A stretch of DNA of 34,959 bases from Lentisphaerae bacterium GWF2_44_16 (GTDB taxonomy: Bacteria > Verrucomicrobiota > Lentisphaeria > Victivallales > GWF2-45-14): NCBI GenBank assembly GCA_001803225.1, contig MHBF01000030.1, positions 1 through 34,959 of the forward strand. Direction: 5' to 3'. A program made the position numbers and the translations under genes. The notes beneath the pieces were generated by a model that saw only the letters and a list, made by a program, of their open reading frames with translations, searched no databases and was not told the origin of the DNA. This document shows, piece by piece, positions 23,634 to 32,130 of this stretch (the first letter of the stretch is position 1; each line of letters starts with the position of its first letter).

Positions 23634-26033
23634 TTATCTGTTAAACTCTGGTATTCCTCTCAAGGCATTCGGCCTTACGGGGACACCGTCATTATTCATG
23701 AGTCTTGTAGTAACAAACATTAAAAGATTTGTTTTTTGCGTTCTGTCGAAAGTACTGGCAAAAAGGCGTCCCAGTATAGGTATTTCACCCAAGCCCGGCC
23801 ATCTGTCATCTCTCGCGGCGTGTTTATCTTTGAGCATACCGCCGAGTACAACGGTTTCTCCATCGAATACTTTTACGTTGGTGTCAATATCGCGCCGTGT
23901 AATTTCAGGCATCATAATTACAGGCCTGCCGCTAAGTGTTACCGTATCGCCGGTGGTCATTACTATCTGGAACGGATAGGTTGTCCACCCTGTGAGACTT
24001 GTTATTTCCGGGTGCAGATGCAATGTTATGGTATAGTTATTCGGACTTACCGTAGGCGTCACTTCAAATCTTATCCCTATATCGGTGGCGTCCCCGAACT
24101 CAGGATATGCGGGAGTATATGAGAACGTACTGGTGCTTACGCTTATTTCCGGCTCTGTCCATGATGTGGGATAATATTCTTCCCTGACCATTCTTATGAT
24201 GGCGGTCGTACCGCTTGTGGCTATGACTTTAGGGGCGGAAAGGATTTCCGTTCTGCCGCTCTGGTTCATTGCGTTAACCGTCAGGGCTATATTATATGCG
24301 TTATCCGGCCCGAAATTTGGAAGCACCTGAAGGTTGTTTATCAGTTTATCCGGACGGTCTGCTGTGGTTGTGCTGTTGAAATTTTCGTTGTTTGCGTAAG
24401 ATCTGAGAATTTTCTGTGTGGTGGCGATAGCCGGTCTTGGGGCGGTGGTGTTGGAATTGGAATAATCTGTCCAGAGGGTCCAGTCAAACCCGAGTTCTTC
24501 CATATCAGTTTGTGTCAGTTCGAGTATTTTGGATTCAATCAGAACTAACGGGGTTTGAATGTCCAGGTCACGGAGCAGGTGCTCAAGTTTTCTGAGACTT
24601 TCGGGAATATTTTTGACGATAAGTTTGCCAGAACGTCTGTCGTATGCGATAGTGGCGCCGGCTTCAAAAGGTATGCCTCGGTCGATAAAATATTGTTTGA
24701 GGGCTTCGGACGCGGCTGTAGATGTTGCTGTGCTTCCGCCGGCGGCCCCTGTTCCGGTCGTGCCCGAAGTTGTTTTGCTGAAAGTCTGTGTCTGATCAAA
24801 AAGCTCTTTGTCAGCGATAACATCTTTCTTTTCTTCCTTGTCTGACGCGCCACCTGAAATTGATGATATCAGCGCCGCCCGGACCTGAAAAAAGCGGGTT
24901 TCCATTTCATCGATATCTTTATCGCCGATAAGTACGGCTTTTTCCTCAATTCTCCACTTCAGGCTAGCGCCCTGACAGAGGTAACGGATAGTGTCGTACA
25001 TGGGGATATTGTCAAAAGTCATTGTGACTCTTGGAGGGGCAGCCTGCATGGCAGGGCTTAACTGAAGGGAAAGACCGACGCCTAGACCTTCCGGGTCCAA
25101 CTGCTTGCTTCTCGTCATAAGATATGTTACCACCGCGGTTATTGAGGCGTCTTCAAATTCTATTTTGTCAAAAACTATGTTCTGAAGCTTTTCAAATATC
25201 CCCGACTTAGGCGTTTTCTTGACTATCGGCCCTGTCTCTTTGGGCTTTATGGCTTCGGTGGGGAGTATACCCTGATTCCAGTTCCATTCGACTTCCGACA
25301 TTCTTTCAGTAATTTCGACTTCTCTTCTTTGAGAGGCGATGTTATACATTTTACGATATACTCTATCAAGAAATAATGTGGCTTTTTCATTATAGGGATC
25401 TTTAATCAGGACTTTTTCGAGGTTGTCCCTTGCCTGCTCATAACGGCTGTTTTTGAAAAAGACTTCAGCTTCCTTGATGAGAAGGTTAATATCTTCTTTT
25501 CTGATTTTATTTTCAGGGTCAATTGCACTGAGTTTTGTTTTGTCTACGAATTCGACGGCGTCATTATATTTTTTTGCGCGGGCTATGAGACTATCAAGAG
25601 ATTTCTGTTTTTCCGGACAGATATTGGAAGCCGATTTTGCCAGAGTAATGCATTCCTGATACTTTTTCTCAAGAAATGCGGTGGCAGCGTCTCTTTCAAG
25701 TTTGGTAGCCCAGTCGTATTTGAGTTTTTTTACGAAAGTTTCCAGTTTTCTTTTTTTCAAGTCTATGAAAGGACCGGTAAGGTTTTCCAGCTTTGTTTTT
25801 GCGGAGATGCATTTTTCACTGGCCTCAAAAAATTTGCCATTGGCGGCGAGTTTTTCGGCGTCTGATATTAAATTGTTCACATCATCAATTACAGCTTGTC
25901 TTCTTTCCTTTTCTCCCTGCGCAATTGCGTCTGCTGTTATTTTTCCTGTCTCCTGAGCGAACGACTTAGAATTGAAGAACAGTAAGGATAACAATGCTAT
26001 ACTAAAAAGACCGCCTACTCTGATTTTCGCCAT
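23634..26033 (-). CDS. secretin, Amuc_1098-like pilus outer-membrane protein (copy 1)
   Basis: 799 residues from the ATG at 26033, chosen because GGGAG lies a few bases upstream and a signal peptide starts at once (M-A-K-I-R-V-G-G-L-F-S-I-A-L-L ... S-F-A-Q). An upstream in-frame start at 26087 would overlap the preceding gene. The layout is the same as the neighbour: TPR-like N-terminal half, N-type domains, a Gly/Thr/Ala/Ser-rich linker, then a secretin domain at ~490-790 with E-I-L-S-A-P-K-V-I-A-T-S-G, V-F-D-G-E-T-V-V-L-G-G, I-P-I-L-G-R-L-F and K-T-N-L-L-M-F-V-T. Both paralogues end alike (A/E-L-R-G-I/L-P-x-F). The copies are diverged along their whole length, so the duplication is old and both are probably functional. 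Confidence 0.88.
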   Translation of the reverse strand: MAKIRVGGLFSIALLSLLFFNSKSFAQETGKITADAIAQGEKERRQAVIDDVNNLISDAEKLAANGKFFEASEKCISAKTKLENLTGPFIDLKKRKLETFVKKLKYDWATKLERDAATAFLEKKYQECITLAKSASNICPEKQKSLDSLIARAKKYNDAVEFVDKTKLSAIDPENKIRKEDINLLIKEAEVFFKNSRYEQARDNLEKVLIKDPYNEKATLFLDRVYRKMYNIASQRREVEITERMSEVEWNWNQGILPTEAIKPKETGPIVKKTPKSGIFEKLQNIVFDKIEFEDASITAVVTYLMTRSKQLDPEGLGVGLSLQLSPAMQAAPPRVTMTFDNIPMYDTIRYLCQGASLKWRIEEKAVLIGDKDIDEMETRFFQVRAALISSISGGASDKEEKKDVIADKELFDQTQTFSKTTSGTTGTGAAGGSTATSTAASEALKQYFIDRGIPFEAGATIAYDRRSGKLIVKNIPESLRKLEHLLRDLDIQTPLVLIESKILELTQTDMEELGFDWTLWTDYSNSNTTAPRPAIATTQKILRSYANNENFNSTTTADRPDKLINNLQVLPNFGPDNAYNIALTVNAMNQSGRTEILSAPKVIATSGTTAIIRMVREEYYPTSWTEPEISVSTSTFSYTPAYPEFGDATDIGIRFEVTPTVSPNNYTITLHLHPEITSLTGWTTYPFQIVMTTGDTVTLSGRPVIMMPEITRRDIDTNVKVFDGETVVLGGMLKDKHAARDDRWPGLGEIPILGRLFASTFDRTQKTNLLMFVTTRLMNNDGVPVRPNALRGIPEFNR

Positions 26034-26055
26034 ATCCGCTCCCTGATTTTGATTT

Positions 26056-27243
26056 TTATTCGTTAAACTGGGGCTGTTTGGATTCAAAAGCCCGACTGCC
26101 CGTTTGCGGCGGGGAGAGCAGAGCTCTGTCTGTTATATCAAAAACTTTGCCTTTTTCTTTCTGCGCGCCATCAAGCATCTTTAATTTTACAGATTTCTTT
26201 ATGGCGTTCACTTCTTCCACTACATATTTTTCAAAGCCCGTGTCTTTGTCTCCAATCGTGAATTCTTTGCCGATAGAGAGAGAATACGTCTTCTGTGTTG
26301 AGGTATCTCTGAGTGTTACCTTTTCAGTTGGAGCGAAAGCCGTTTCCCCTACGGTAAGGATTACCTTTTCGGGGGAGCCTTCCTGTTGAATGATGACTTC
26401 TGACTTATCCCGTTTCACGGTAGTGCCCAGAGACTTGTCGAATTTTTCTTCAGTCTTCTTTTCGATGTCTATTATCTTGTACGTATCGCCATCAATAGTT
26501 ATTTTATCATTCAATTTTGGGAAAATATCCCTCCACTTGCCTTTGTTTCTCAATTCAACATATAATTCCCAATTGCTCTTATCCTTATCTTCGTGGACCC
26601 TTACTCTTTTTAATTTGATATTGAGCCTGGACCTCTCAATATTCACGACCTGCAATCTTTGCGCGAACGGAGGGTGTATTTTGGGATTGCTGATGCCCTT
26701 TTCATCATATCTGTACTCATCATAATTGGAGAAGCCGTCGCCGTCTTTATCCCCTGATTTATCAGAGGGGTCCGCTGAATTCATCGCATGTTCTTTTTCT
26801 GTTTTATCGGGAATACCGTCACCATCAGTGTCTTCAATTTTCTTATCTATGATAGTGGTGTCCGGCTGGGGCAGTTTACCCGAGCAGGAGGGACATAAGT
26901 GAGGATCGTTAAAAAAGAAATATCTGGGTATTACTTTATGACAATGAGGGCAACGGGAACATTCGATGGCGATCATCAGATCAGTGAATACCTTATCATC
27001 TTTTTCTCTGGCTGTTGACGCCATCCATATGCCGCCTTTTGCCATATTCTCCTGTATATTGTAAAGAGGGTCATTAAAGTCGATTTTTTCATAATCAGGG
27101 GCCTTGTGAGGGAGCTGAAGGTCTTCCGGCTTTACAGTCAGAGATGTCATGATGATTTTTATCTGGTAAACCAGAGAGATTACAAAAACCAGCAGAAGCA
27201 CTGCCAGAATAAACTTTTCATAATGTTTTTTTATGAATGACAC
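26056..27243 (-). CDS. Amuc_1099-like pilus-system protein with Cys-pair cluster and Ca-binding-like repeats
   Basis: 395 residues if read from the GTG at 27243, which has GGAG 11 bases upstream; a TTG at 27252 is only 2 bases from that site and is less likely. A single transmembrane helix lies near residues 10-28, so most of the protein would be periplasmic. Residues 95-120 hold C95-x2-C98-x2-C101 and C117-x2-C120, a zinc-ribbon-like pattern. Residues 138-146 (D-T-D-G-D-G-I-P-D) and 165-176 (D-K-D-G-D-G-F-S-N-Y-D-E) are thrombospondin-type-3-like calcium-binding repeats. The rest is beta-rich. Assignment to the Amuc_1099-like family rests mainly on position between an Amuc_1100-like gene and a secretin, plus the single-TM layout. 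Confidence 0.7.
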   Translation of the reverse strand: MSFIKKHYEKFILAVLLLVFVISLVYQIKIIMTSLTVKPEDLQLPHKAPDYEKIDFNDPLYNIQENMAKGGIWMASTAREKDDKVFTDLMIAIECSRCPHCHKVIPRYFFFNDPHLCPSCSGKLPQPDTTIIDKKIEDTDGDGIPDKTEKEHAMNSADPSDKSGDKDGDGFSNYDEYRYDEKGISNPKIHPPFAQRLQVVNIERSRLNIKLKRVRVHEDKDKSNWELYVELRNKGKWRDIFPKLNDKITIDGDTYKIIDIEKKTEEKFDKSLGTTVKRDKSEVIIQQEGSPEKVILTVGETAFAPTEKVTLRDTSTQKTYSLSIGKEFTIGDKDTGFEKYVVEEVNAIKKSVKLKMLDGAQKEKGKVFDITDRALLSPPQTGSRAFESKQPQFNE

Positions 27244-27267
27244 TTTGCGCAAATCTCCAGGATTTTA

Positions 27268-28467
27268 TTATTTCTTTACTTTCAGCTCTTCGCCCGTATA
27301 AATCACGTATTCAAACTCTATAACGGCCTTGCATATTTTACTTACCCCCAATATGCGCGAACCATAACTTCTTCTCTGGTTGAACGGCAACTTTTCGTCC
27401 TCTTCTTCAGGTTTCAGTGTTTTGTCTCTAGGGTCCCGTGGAGCACTTTCCCTTGCCGTAGTAGTTGTATGTCTTGTCTCCGTGATTTTTTTAGCCTCGT
27501 CGACTAACTTGTCCAAAGATACGTCTTTTATAATATATATTTTATTTTCCTTATAAGCTTCTTGAAGACTGTTGACAAATTTTCTTATAGAGTCCATGTC
27601 TCCGGTTATTGTGATTGAATATCTGAATTTGACAAAACCCTTATCTTCTTCACCTGCTAAACCGTTCAGCTTGCTGACCGAATCAATCTGTCTTATATCC
27701 GCGCTTACGAGCCTGTTGACTATGTCTTCCAACATTACCCAGTGCTTCATTATGAACGGTATATCTTCATACAATGGCATTTTTGTGTCATATTCGCTGA
27801 AGCCGAAAGGAAATTTTACGATGTCAAAAGCCGTCTCTCCTGAGCCACTGGTCTTTTCCTTGCTGCCGGTCAGTTTTAATGTTAATCCGCGCTGCATTGC
27901 GAATATGTAGGTTTTGCAATTGACATCGCTCATGGTCCTCGGCAGGCCCAGAGCGGCAAGGATGAACGTATCTATATTGCTTTGGTCAACTATTTCCACA
28001 GTGCTTGCTTGCATGGCCTTTGTGAATTCATTCATGGCCGCTCCAAGTTTTTCCTGAGGAAGTGTACTTTTGAATTTTATCAACAACTGGAACTCGTTCG
28101 AACCTTTTTTAGCTTCTTTTTTCCAGAAAGTATGGAAGCTTTTAAGAAGCTCATCTTCTGTCAGGCCAAGTGTTTGAGCAAAAGCCCCTAAGGCTTTTTT
28201 ATGCGGTTGTCCGAAAAGACATTTTATCTCTTTCAGTTTTTTATCAAAAACATCTCTGTCTTCTTTTATTCTCTTGAGGTTCTCGGCCAGAGGCGCGGGC
28301 TTCTGTTTAATGAGGCTTTTTATTTCCTCTTTGATTTTTTCCACCTCATGCATGGATTTTGTCATATCTCTATGCTTCATCAGGGTCATATATGAAAGCC
28401 CTATGCCTATCAGCAATGCCACTGACAGGACTACTACCATTACCATATTTTTCTTTACGAATTCCAT
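27268..28467 (-). CDS. Amuc_1100-like (PilN/PilO-type) pilus protein
   Basis: 399 residues. A single N-terminal transmembrane helix lies at ~8-28 (M-V-M-V-V-V-L-S-V-A-L-L-I-G-I-G-L) after a short basic cytoplasmic tail. A coiled coil of ~30-80 (E-V-E-K-I-K-E-E-I-K, then N-L-K-R-I-K-E-D-R-D) and mixed alpha/beta periplasmic domains follow. This is the layout of PilN/PilO alignment-complex proteins and of Akkermansia Amuc_1100. It starts 13 bases after the PilM-like stop and ends 24 bases before the next gene, so it is part of the operon. The family call combines architecture and gene order; sequence similarity could not be measured here. Confidence 0.75.
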   Translation of the reverse strand: MEFVKKNMVMVVVLSVALLIGIGLSYMTLMKHRDMTKSMHEVEKIKEEIKSLIKQKPAPLAENLKRIKEDRDVFDKKLKEIKCLFGQPHKKALGAFAQTLGLTEDELLKSFHTFWKKEAKKGSNEFQLLIKFKSTLPQEKLGAAMNEFTKAMQASTVEIVDQSNIDTFILAALGLPRTMSDVNCKTYIFAMQRGLTLKLTGSKEKTSGSGETAFDIVKFPFGFSEYDTKMPLYEDIPFIMKHWVMLEDIVNRLVSADIRQIDSVSKLNGLAGEEDKGFVKFRYSITITGDMDSIRKFVNSLQEAYKENKIYIIKDVSLDKLVDEAKKITETRHTTTTARESAPRDPRDKTLKPEEEDEKLPFNQRRSYGSRILGVSKICKAVIEFEYVIYTGEELKVKK

Positions 28468-28480
28468 TATGAAATACCTG

Positions 28481-30253
28481 TTATTTTCTTATGGGCTTTT
28501 TCAGTTTGATTTCCATTTTGAACGAAGTTATGTTGTTATCCCCCATTGCCGGCAGAAAATATACTGTTTTGACCTCTTCAATATTATTGGTGAAGAATGG
28601 GGATTTTATAAGACGTTCCTTGAACTGTTCTTCAAGTGAGTCACTGTGTCTTTCAAGAAGAGAATGGCCCTCTACCTGAATCCAGTTTATTTCGGAAGAA
28701 GTTTTGGGAACGGACGCAGAGCCTGGAGACGATCTTCTAGGCGGTGCTCCGAATACAGGAAAAAGGCTTCCGGGGCCGGGTCTGTCCGCTTCGTGTGTAC
28801 TTGTCGCAGTGCCGCTGCCGCTGCCCTTGAATTGGGTCAGCCAGACCTTATCCGGCAAGAGATTCTGTATTTCATTGAGAAGGTCTACCCAGTTTACTCT
28901 TTCGCTTATGATTTTCTGAGCATGTTCATAATCTTTTCTGCTGTTCTGAAGGTCTCGTATCGCATTTTTCACGTCCGTGAGGAGCATTGTTGTCTTATTG
29001 ACCATTGTCTTTGCCATCTCAACCCTGTTTTCCTCAAGTTTTTTCTGTCTTGAGAAACCGAAGAATGTAATGGCAAGGCAGAGGAGTACTGAAAAAGCAC
29101 TTGCGTAGAAATAAGGTATTTTCTGTTTCAGCTCATGGAGTCTTTTGAGAGATTCAGGTATAAGCGATATTTCAATAGGGCAGACTGTTATGAATCTGAG
29201 CCCGAGCCCTATCACTTCAGAATACATGTGTGCCAGATCCCCAAGACTTTCCTTATCTATTTCCGGTGAAAGCGATACCACCTGAAACGCGTTGAAATAA
29301 TCAACCGGTATTCTGAGTTTTTCAGAGAAAAATCTGGGTGTGAACGCCATTACGGAGCTTCCACCTGTAAGCCACAGCTTGGACGGTTTTTTGCCTTTTT
29401 GCTGTGAACGGTAAACATTTATTGAACGGTTAATTTCTCCGTGAAGCCGTGTCATTACATTTCTTACTATCTTCGATACTGTGGCGGCGACTTCTGAATC
29501 CGGCTCTTCATATGCTCCGCCGAGTGCTACAAAACCGTGCCTTCTTTTCATTTCCTCCGCATCGGCAAACGGTATTCCGAATTCCTTGCTTATCTGCTGT
29601 GTTATAGAGTATCCGGCTATTGGAATCGTTCTTACAAAAAAGCGTCCGCTGTCTATGAATATCAGGCTTGAACAGCGACTGCCTATATTCAGAATCATTT
29701 CACAATCGCTTTCTCCTATTCCATTTGCCCTCGCGGAATTGAAACATGCTGTCGGCGCCACTTCAATCAGGGCTATTTCTTTGCCTGCGTCCTCTATTAT
29801 CTGGGTCATCTGCTTTATCAGGTCATTTTTGACCACTACGAAGACAACTTCTATTTCATTTTCGGCCTCTGTTTCAGCGCTTTTTATCAGCTGATAGTCC
29901 CATATCACTTCTTCTATAGGGAAGGGCACATTCTGCTTTGCCTCATATTCTACTATCTGCCTGACGCGGCTTTCTTCCTCGCCTACGGGCGGAAGCTTTA
30001 CAAAGCGCAGGAATGAGGATTGTGCGGAAATGGAAAGATTCACTCTTTTGGCTTTAAACCCGTTCTCTGAGAGAGTGTTTTTAAACGAGAGGGAAAGGGA
30101 TTCCAGTAATTCATCTTCTTTTAGATCTCCGCCATATTCTGCAAAGGCGAATTTTTCCAATATGATGCCGCCCTCGGCGGGGTACACAAATTCAGCAATT
30201 TTCAAACTGTCATTACCAATGTCAACAGCCAAAATTGATTCTGTTTTCGCCAT
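28481..30253 (-). CDS. pilM: PilM-like actin-fold protein fused to a PilN-like domain (Amuc_1101-like)
   Basis: 590 residues. Residues 1-355 are the PilM actin-like ATPase: A-V-D-I-G-N-D-S-L-K-I-A (phosphate 1), I-L-N-I-G-S-R-C-S-S-L-I-F-I (phosphate 2) and L-W-L-T-G-G-S-S-V (adenosine loop), with the PilM signature E-A-K-Q-N-V-P-F-P-I-E-E-V. A transmembrane helix at ~380-400 follows, then a coiled coil (402-450) and a PilN-like domain with W-V-D-L-L-N-E-I-Q-N-L-L-P-D-K-V-W-L-T. In standard type IV pili PilM and PilN are separate cytoplasmic and inner-membrane proteins that bind each other; here they are one chain. A Gly/Ser/Pro/Arg-rich insert interrupts the PilN-like part. It starts 2 bases after the preceding stop, implying translational coupling. 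Confidence 0.88.
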   Translation of the reverse strand: MAKTESILAVDIGNDSLKIAEFVYPAEGGIILEKFAFAEYGGDLKEDELLESLSLSFKNTLSENGFKAKRVNLSISAQSSFLRFVKLPPVGEEESRVRQIVEYEAKQNVPFPIEEVIWDYQLIKSAETEAENEIEVVFVVVKNDLIKQMTQIIEDAGKEIALIEVAPTACFNSARANGIGESDCEMILNIGSRCSSLIFIDSGRFFVRTIPIAGYSITQQISKEFGIPFADAEEMKRRHGFVALGGAYEEPDSEVAATVSKIVRNVMTRLHGEINRSINVYRSQQKGKKPSKLWLTGGSSVMAFTPRFFSEKLRIPVDYFNAFQVVSLSPEIDKESLGDLAHMYSEVIGLGLRFITVCPIEISLIPESLKRLHELKQKIPYFYASAFSVLLCLAITFFGFSRQKKLEENRVEMAKTMVNKTTMLLTDVKNAIRDLQNSRKDYEHAQKIISERVNWVDLLNEIQNLLPDKVWLTQFKGSGSGTATSTHEADRPGPGSLFPVFGAPPRRSSPGSASVPKTSSEINWIQVEGHSLLERHSDSLEEQFKERLIKSPFFTNNIEEVKTVYFLPAMGDNNITSFKMEIKLKKPIRK

Positions 30254-30255
30254 GA

Positions 30256-30945
30256 TTATTTTTTCCCGGTTTCCACTGCTTTAATGAGTTCGTAGTTATC
30301 GTATTCAAGAAAAGCCCAAGGCGTTTTATTCCGAGGATAAATTGTATCCGCCAGTTTAGGTACAGGGGATGTCATTTCATCTGTTCTGCTGAAATTGGAA
30401 ACAGCCGTCTTGTCATTTCTTGGATAATAAGCGCGGCCCAGAGGCTTGCCATTTCTGTCGTAAAAAGTAACTCTTATTTCTATTGACTTCATCAGGTCGC
30501 CGGCCCTCATATCAGAACGGCCATACCTATGCAGTATCTGCGGCGGTATGTATGCGTCAGCTTTGTGTTTTTTATTATCCATCGCGACTGACCAGTAAAG
30601 AGTTCTTCCCATAAACTTCACGATGATGTTTTTTCCTTTGTACATGGAAGGATAGAGTACTTCATAGAGTATCTCAAGATCGTCCATCCATTCAATATCC
30701 GAGCTTTTTCCGGTTACATCCGGGAGAACATAGGTAACGTCAATGCAGAGCCATTTGCCTTTTGATGCCGCAGCTGAACTACTCGTGTTGTCTGCTGTAA
30801 TGCGGGGTGTCTCCAGAAATTTCAGCTTTACCTCGACATCTTTGATGAGCCTGCTGTCTCTCGGCAAGTCCTTTTCCGCGGAAAAGATGGAACCCGATAC
30901 CAGAAAAAACGCCAACACCAATACTGCAAGCCTTAGTAGCCCCAT
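30256..30945 (-). CDS. Amuc_1102-like exported protein, first gene of the pilus array
   Basis: 229 residues with AAGGTGA just before the ATG. A signal peptide covers residues ~1-22 (M-G-L-L-R-L-A-V-L-V-L-A-F-F-L-V, ending F-S-A). The mature part is a single beta-rich domain without cysteine pairs or known catalytic motifs. I recognise no general domain; the Amuc_1102-like label rests on size, signal peptide and its place directly before the PilM-like gene. In Akkermansia the corresponding gene sits at the same end of the locus. It is probably a periplasmic or surface component of the same machine. Confidence 0.65.
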   Translation of the reverse strand: MGLLRLAVLVLAFFLVSGSIFSAEKDLPRDSRLIKDVEVKLKFLETPRITADNTSSSAAASKGKWLCIDVTYVLPDVTGKSSDIEWMDDLEILYEVLYPSMYKGKNIIVKFMGRTLYWSVAMDNKKHKADAYIPPQILHRYGRSDMRAGDLMKSIEIRVTFYDRNGKPLGRAYYPRNDKTAVSNFSRTDEMTSPVPKLADTIYPRNKTPWAFLEYDNYELIKAVETGKK

Positions 30946-30998
30946 AGTATCACCTTCTTAATTTAATAGCTGAGAAATAATCTGATATACAATTTAAC

Positions 30999-31027
30999 AA
31001 TATAGACTTGGAAATATTCCTCTGCAA
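30999..31027 (-). promoter_or_regulatory. candidate promoter of the pilus-locus operon
   Basis: Read on the minus strand, TTGCAG (31027-31022) and TATATT (31004-30999) are separated by 17 bases, predicting a start near 30992 and a leader of about 47 bases. The -10 matches five of six consensus bases and the -35 three of six, in a very AT-rich background, so the call is tentative. Confidence 0.4.
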
Positions 31028-31066
31028 ATCATTTATCAATGAAAATTAAAAAAAATAAACATTTTT

Positions 31067-31091
31067 TGATACCCTTCTGGAATTGGTATCA
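31067..31091 (-). terminator. inverted repeat at the end of the dehydrogenase gene
   Basis: TGATACC and GGTATCA pair perfectly (31067-31073 / 31085-31091) around an 11-base loop, overlapping the stop codon of the dehydrogenase gene. On the minus strand A residues follow and a T-rich stretch begins about 10 bases later, so this is a weak or non-canonical terminator, or an operator. Confidence 0.35.
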
Positions 31092-32105
31092 GATTGAACG
31101 GTCTATTGGTGTCAGGAATGTTCCTGTATCAAAAAAAACTCTAAGATTTTCTGCTGTCCTGAGAGACTTTCTCTTTACTGATTCTGCTGTATTGAAAGCA
31201 TTGTGAGGGGTCATTATCACATGAGGATGCTTCATAAGTTCTGATATGGCTTCCAGGCTTTCCTTTGCGGCCCCTGAAAACGATGCTGTTGGGATCTCAT
31301 CCCTTAGCACCGCTGCCAATTCTCTTTCATGATCATAAACATCCAGTCCGACTCCATGTAATATATTTTCCTTCAGTAATTTAACTAAATCCTGAGCTGG
31401 TGATATTTCGCCTCTGGCTATATTGATGAAGATTGAACCGCGGGGCATCCGGGAAAGGAGCTGGTAGTTGAGCATCCCGCGTGTTGATGATGTAAGCGGG
31501 AGGGCGCATACCATTATTTCCGCGTCACTTAAACCATCTTCAAAAGAAACATAATCAATGTCCAGTTTTTTCCCCAGCTGATGATTGGGTTTTATGTCCA
31601 CTCCCATTATCTTCATTCCAAGCCCATGAGCTATGTCGGCAATCTCTCCGCCTATCTTCCCCACTCCTGCTATAAGTATTTTGCGGCCTCTAAGTTCTTT
31701 TCCGGTAAGTCCATCTCTATTAAAGGTTTTAAAGGCCTCTTCCTGGGCCCTTATATCTCTCAGCAGAGCTGTCCATAACAGCATAGCCTGCTCTGCCACC
31801 GCGCGTGCCGCATAGTCTGGAAGGTATGCGGTCAGTATTTTCTTATTTGACGCTTTTTCAATGTATTCCGTGATGTGGTCATAGCCGGTTGAGCGTGTGA
31901 TGATGGCGGAGAGCTTCTCCGCCCAATCTAGAGGTATGATTGATTGTGTCCGGGTGCTGATGATGGATGATGGCGGTGTTTTGTGATTGCTCTCCTGCAC
32001 TGTCTTCCATGTAAAAAAATATTTTCTGTTTTCCGGGAGTACCTCTCTCAAAACAGATTCTTCCTCCTGGAAAGCTTCATAAAAAACCGCATCGTATTCA
32101 GGCAT
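31089..32105 (-). CDS. D-isomer-specific 2-hydroxyacid dehydrogenase (D-lactate dehydrogenase-like)
   Basis: 338 residues. The NAD-binding Rossmann motif is G147-V-G-K-I-G-G-E ending in V-D170. The catalytic set of the family is present: R231 in I-N-I-A-R-G-E, D255 and E260 in G-L-D-V-Y-D-H-E, and H301 in T-P-H-N-A-F. The family reduces 2-keto acids to D-2-hydroxyacids. The V-Y-D/E-H-E form and the loop after it are typical of the D-lactate dehydrogenase branch, so pyruvate to D-lactate is plausible and would reoxidise NADH from the adjacent glycolytic genes. It begins 25 bases after the secG stop and is probably co-transcribed with it. No strong ribosome site is seen before the ATG. Substrate specificity is inference. 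Confidence 0.85.
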   Translation of the reverse strand: MPEYDAVFYEAFQEEESVLREVLPENRKYFFTWKTVQESNHKTPPSSIISTRTQSIIPLDWAEKLSAIITRSTGYDHITEYIEKASNKKILTAYLPDYAARAVAEQAMLLWTALLRDIRAQEEAFKTFNRDGLTGKELRGRKILIAGVGKIGGEIADIAHGLGMKIMGVDIKPNHQLGKKLDIDYVSFEDGLSDAEIMVCALPLTSSTRGMLNYQLLSRMPRGSIFINIARGEISPAQDLVKLLKENILHGVGLDVYDHERELAAVLRDEIPTASFSGAAKESLEAISELMKHPHVIMTPHNAFNTAESVKRKSLRTAENLRVFFDTGTFLTPIDRSI

Positions 32106-32130
32106 AATTCTGATCGCCGGTTGCTGTTGG

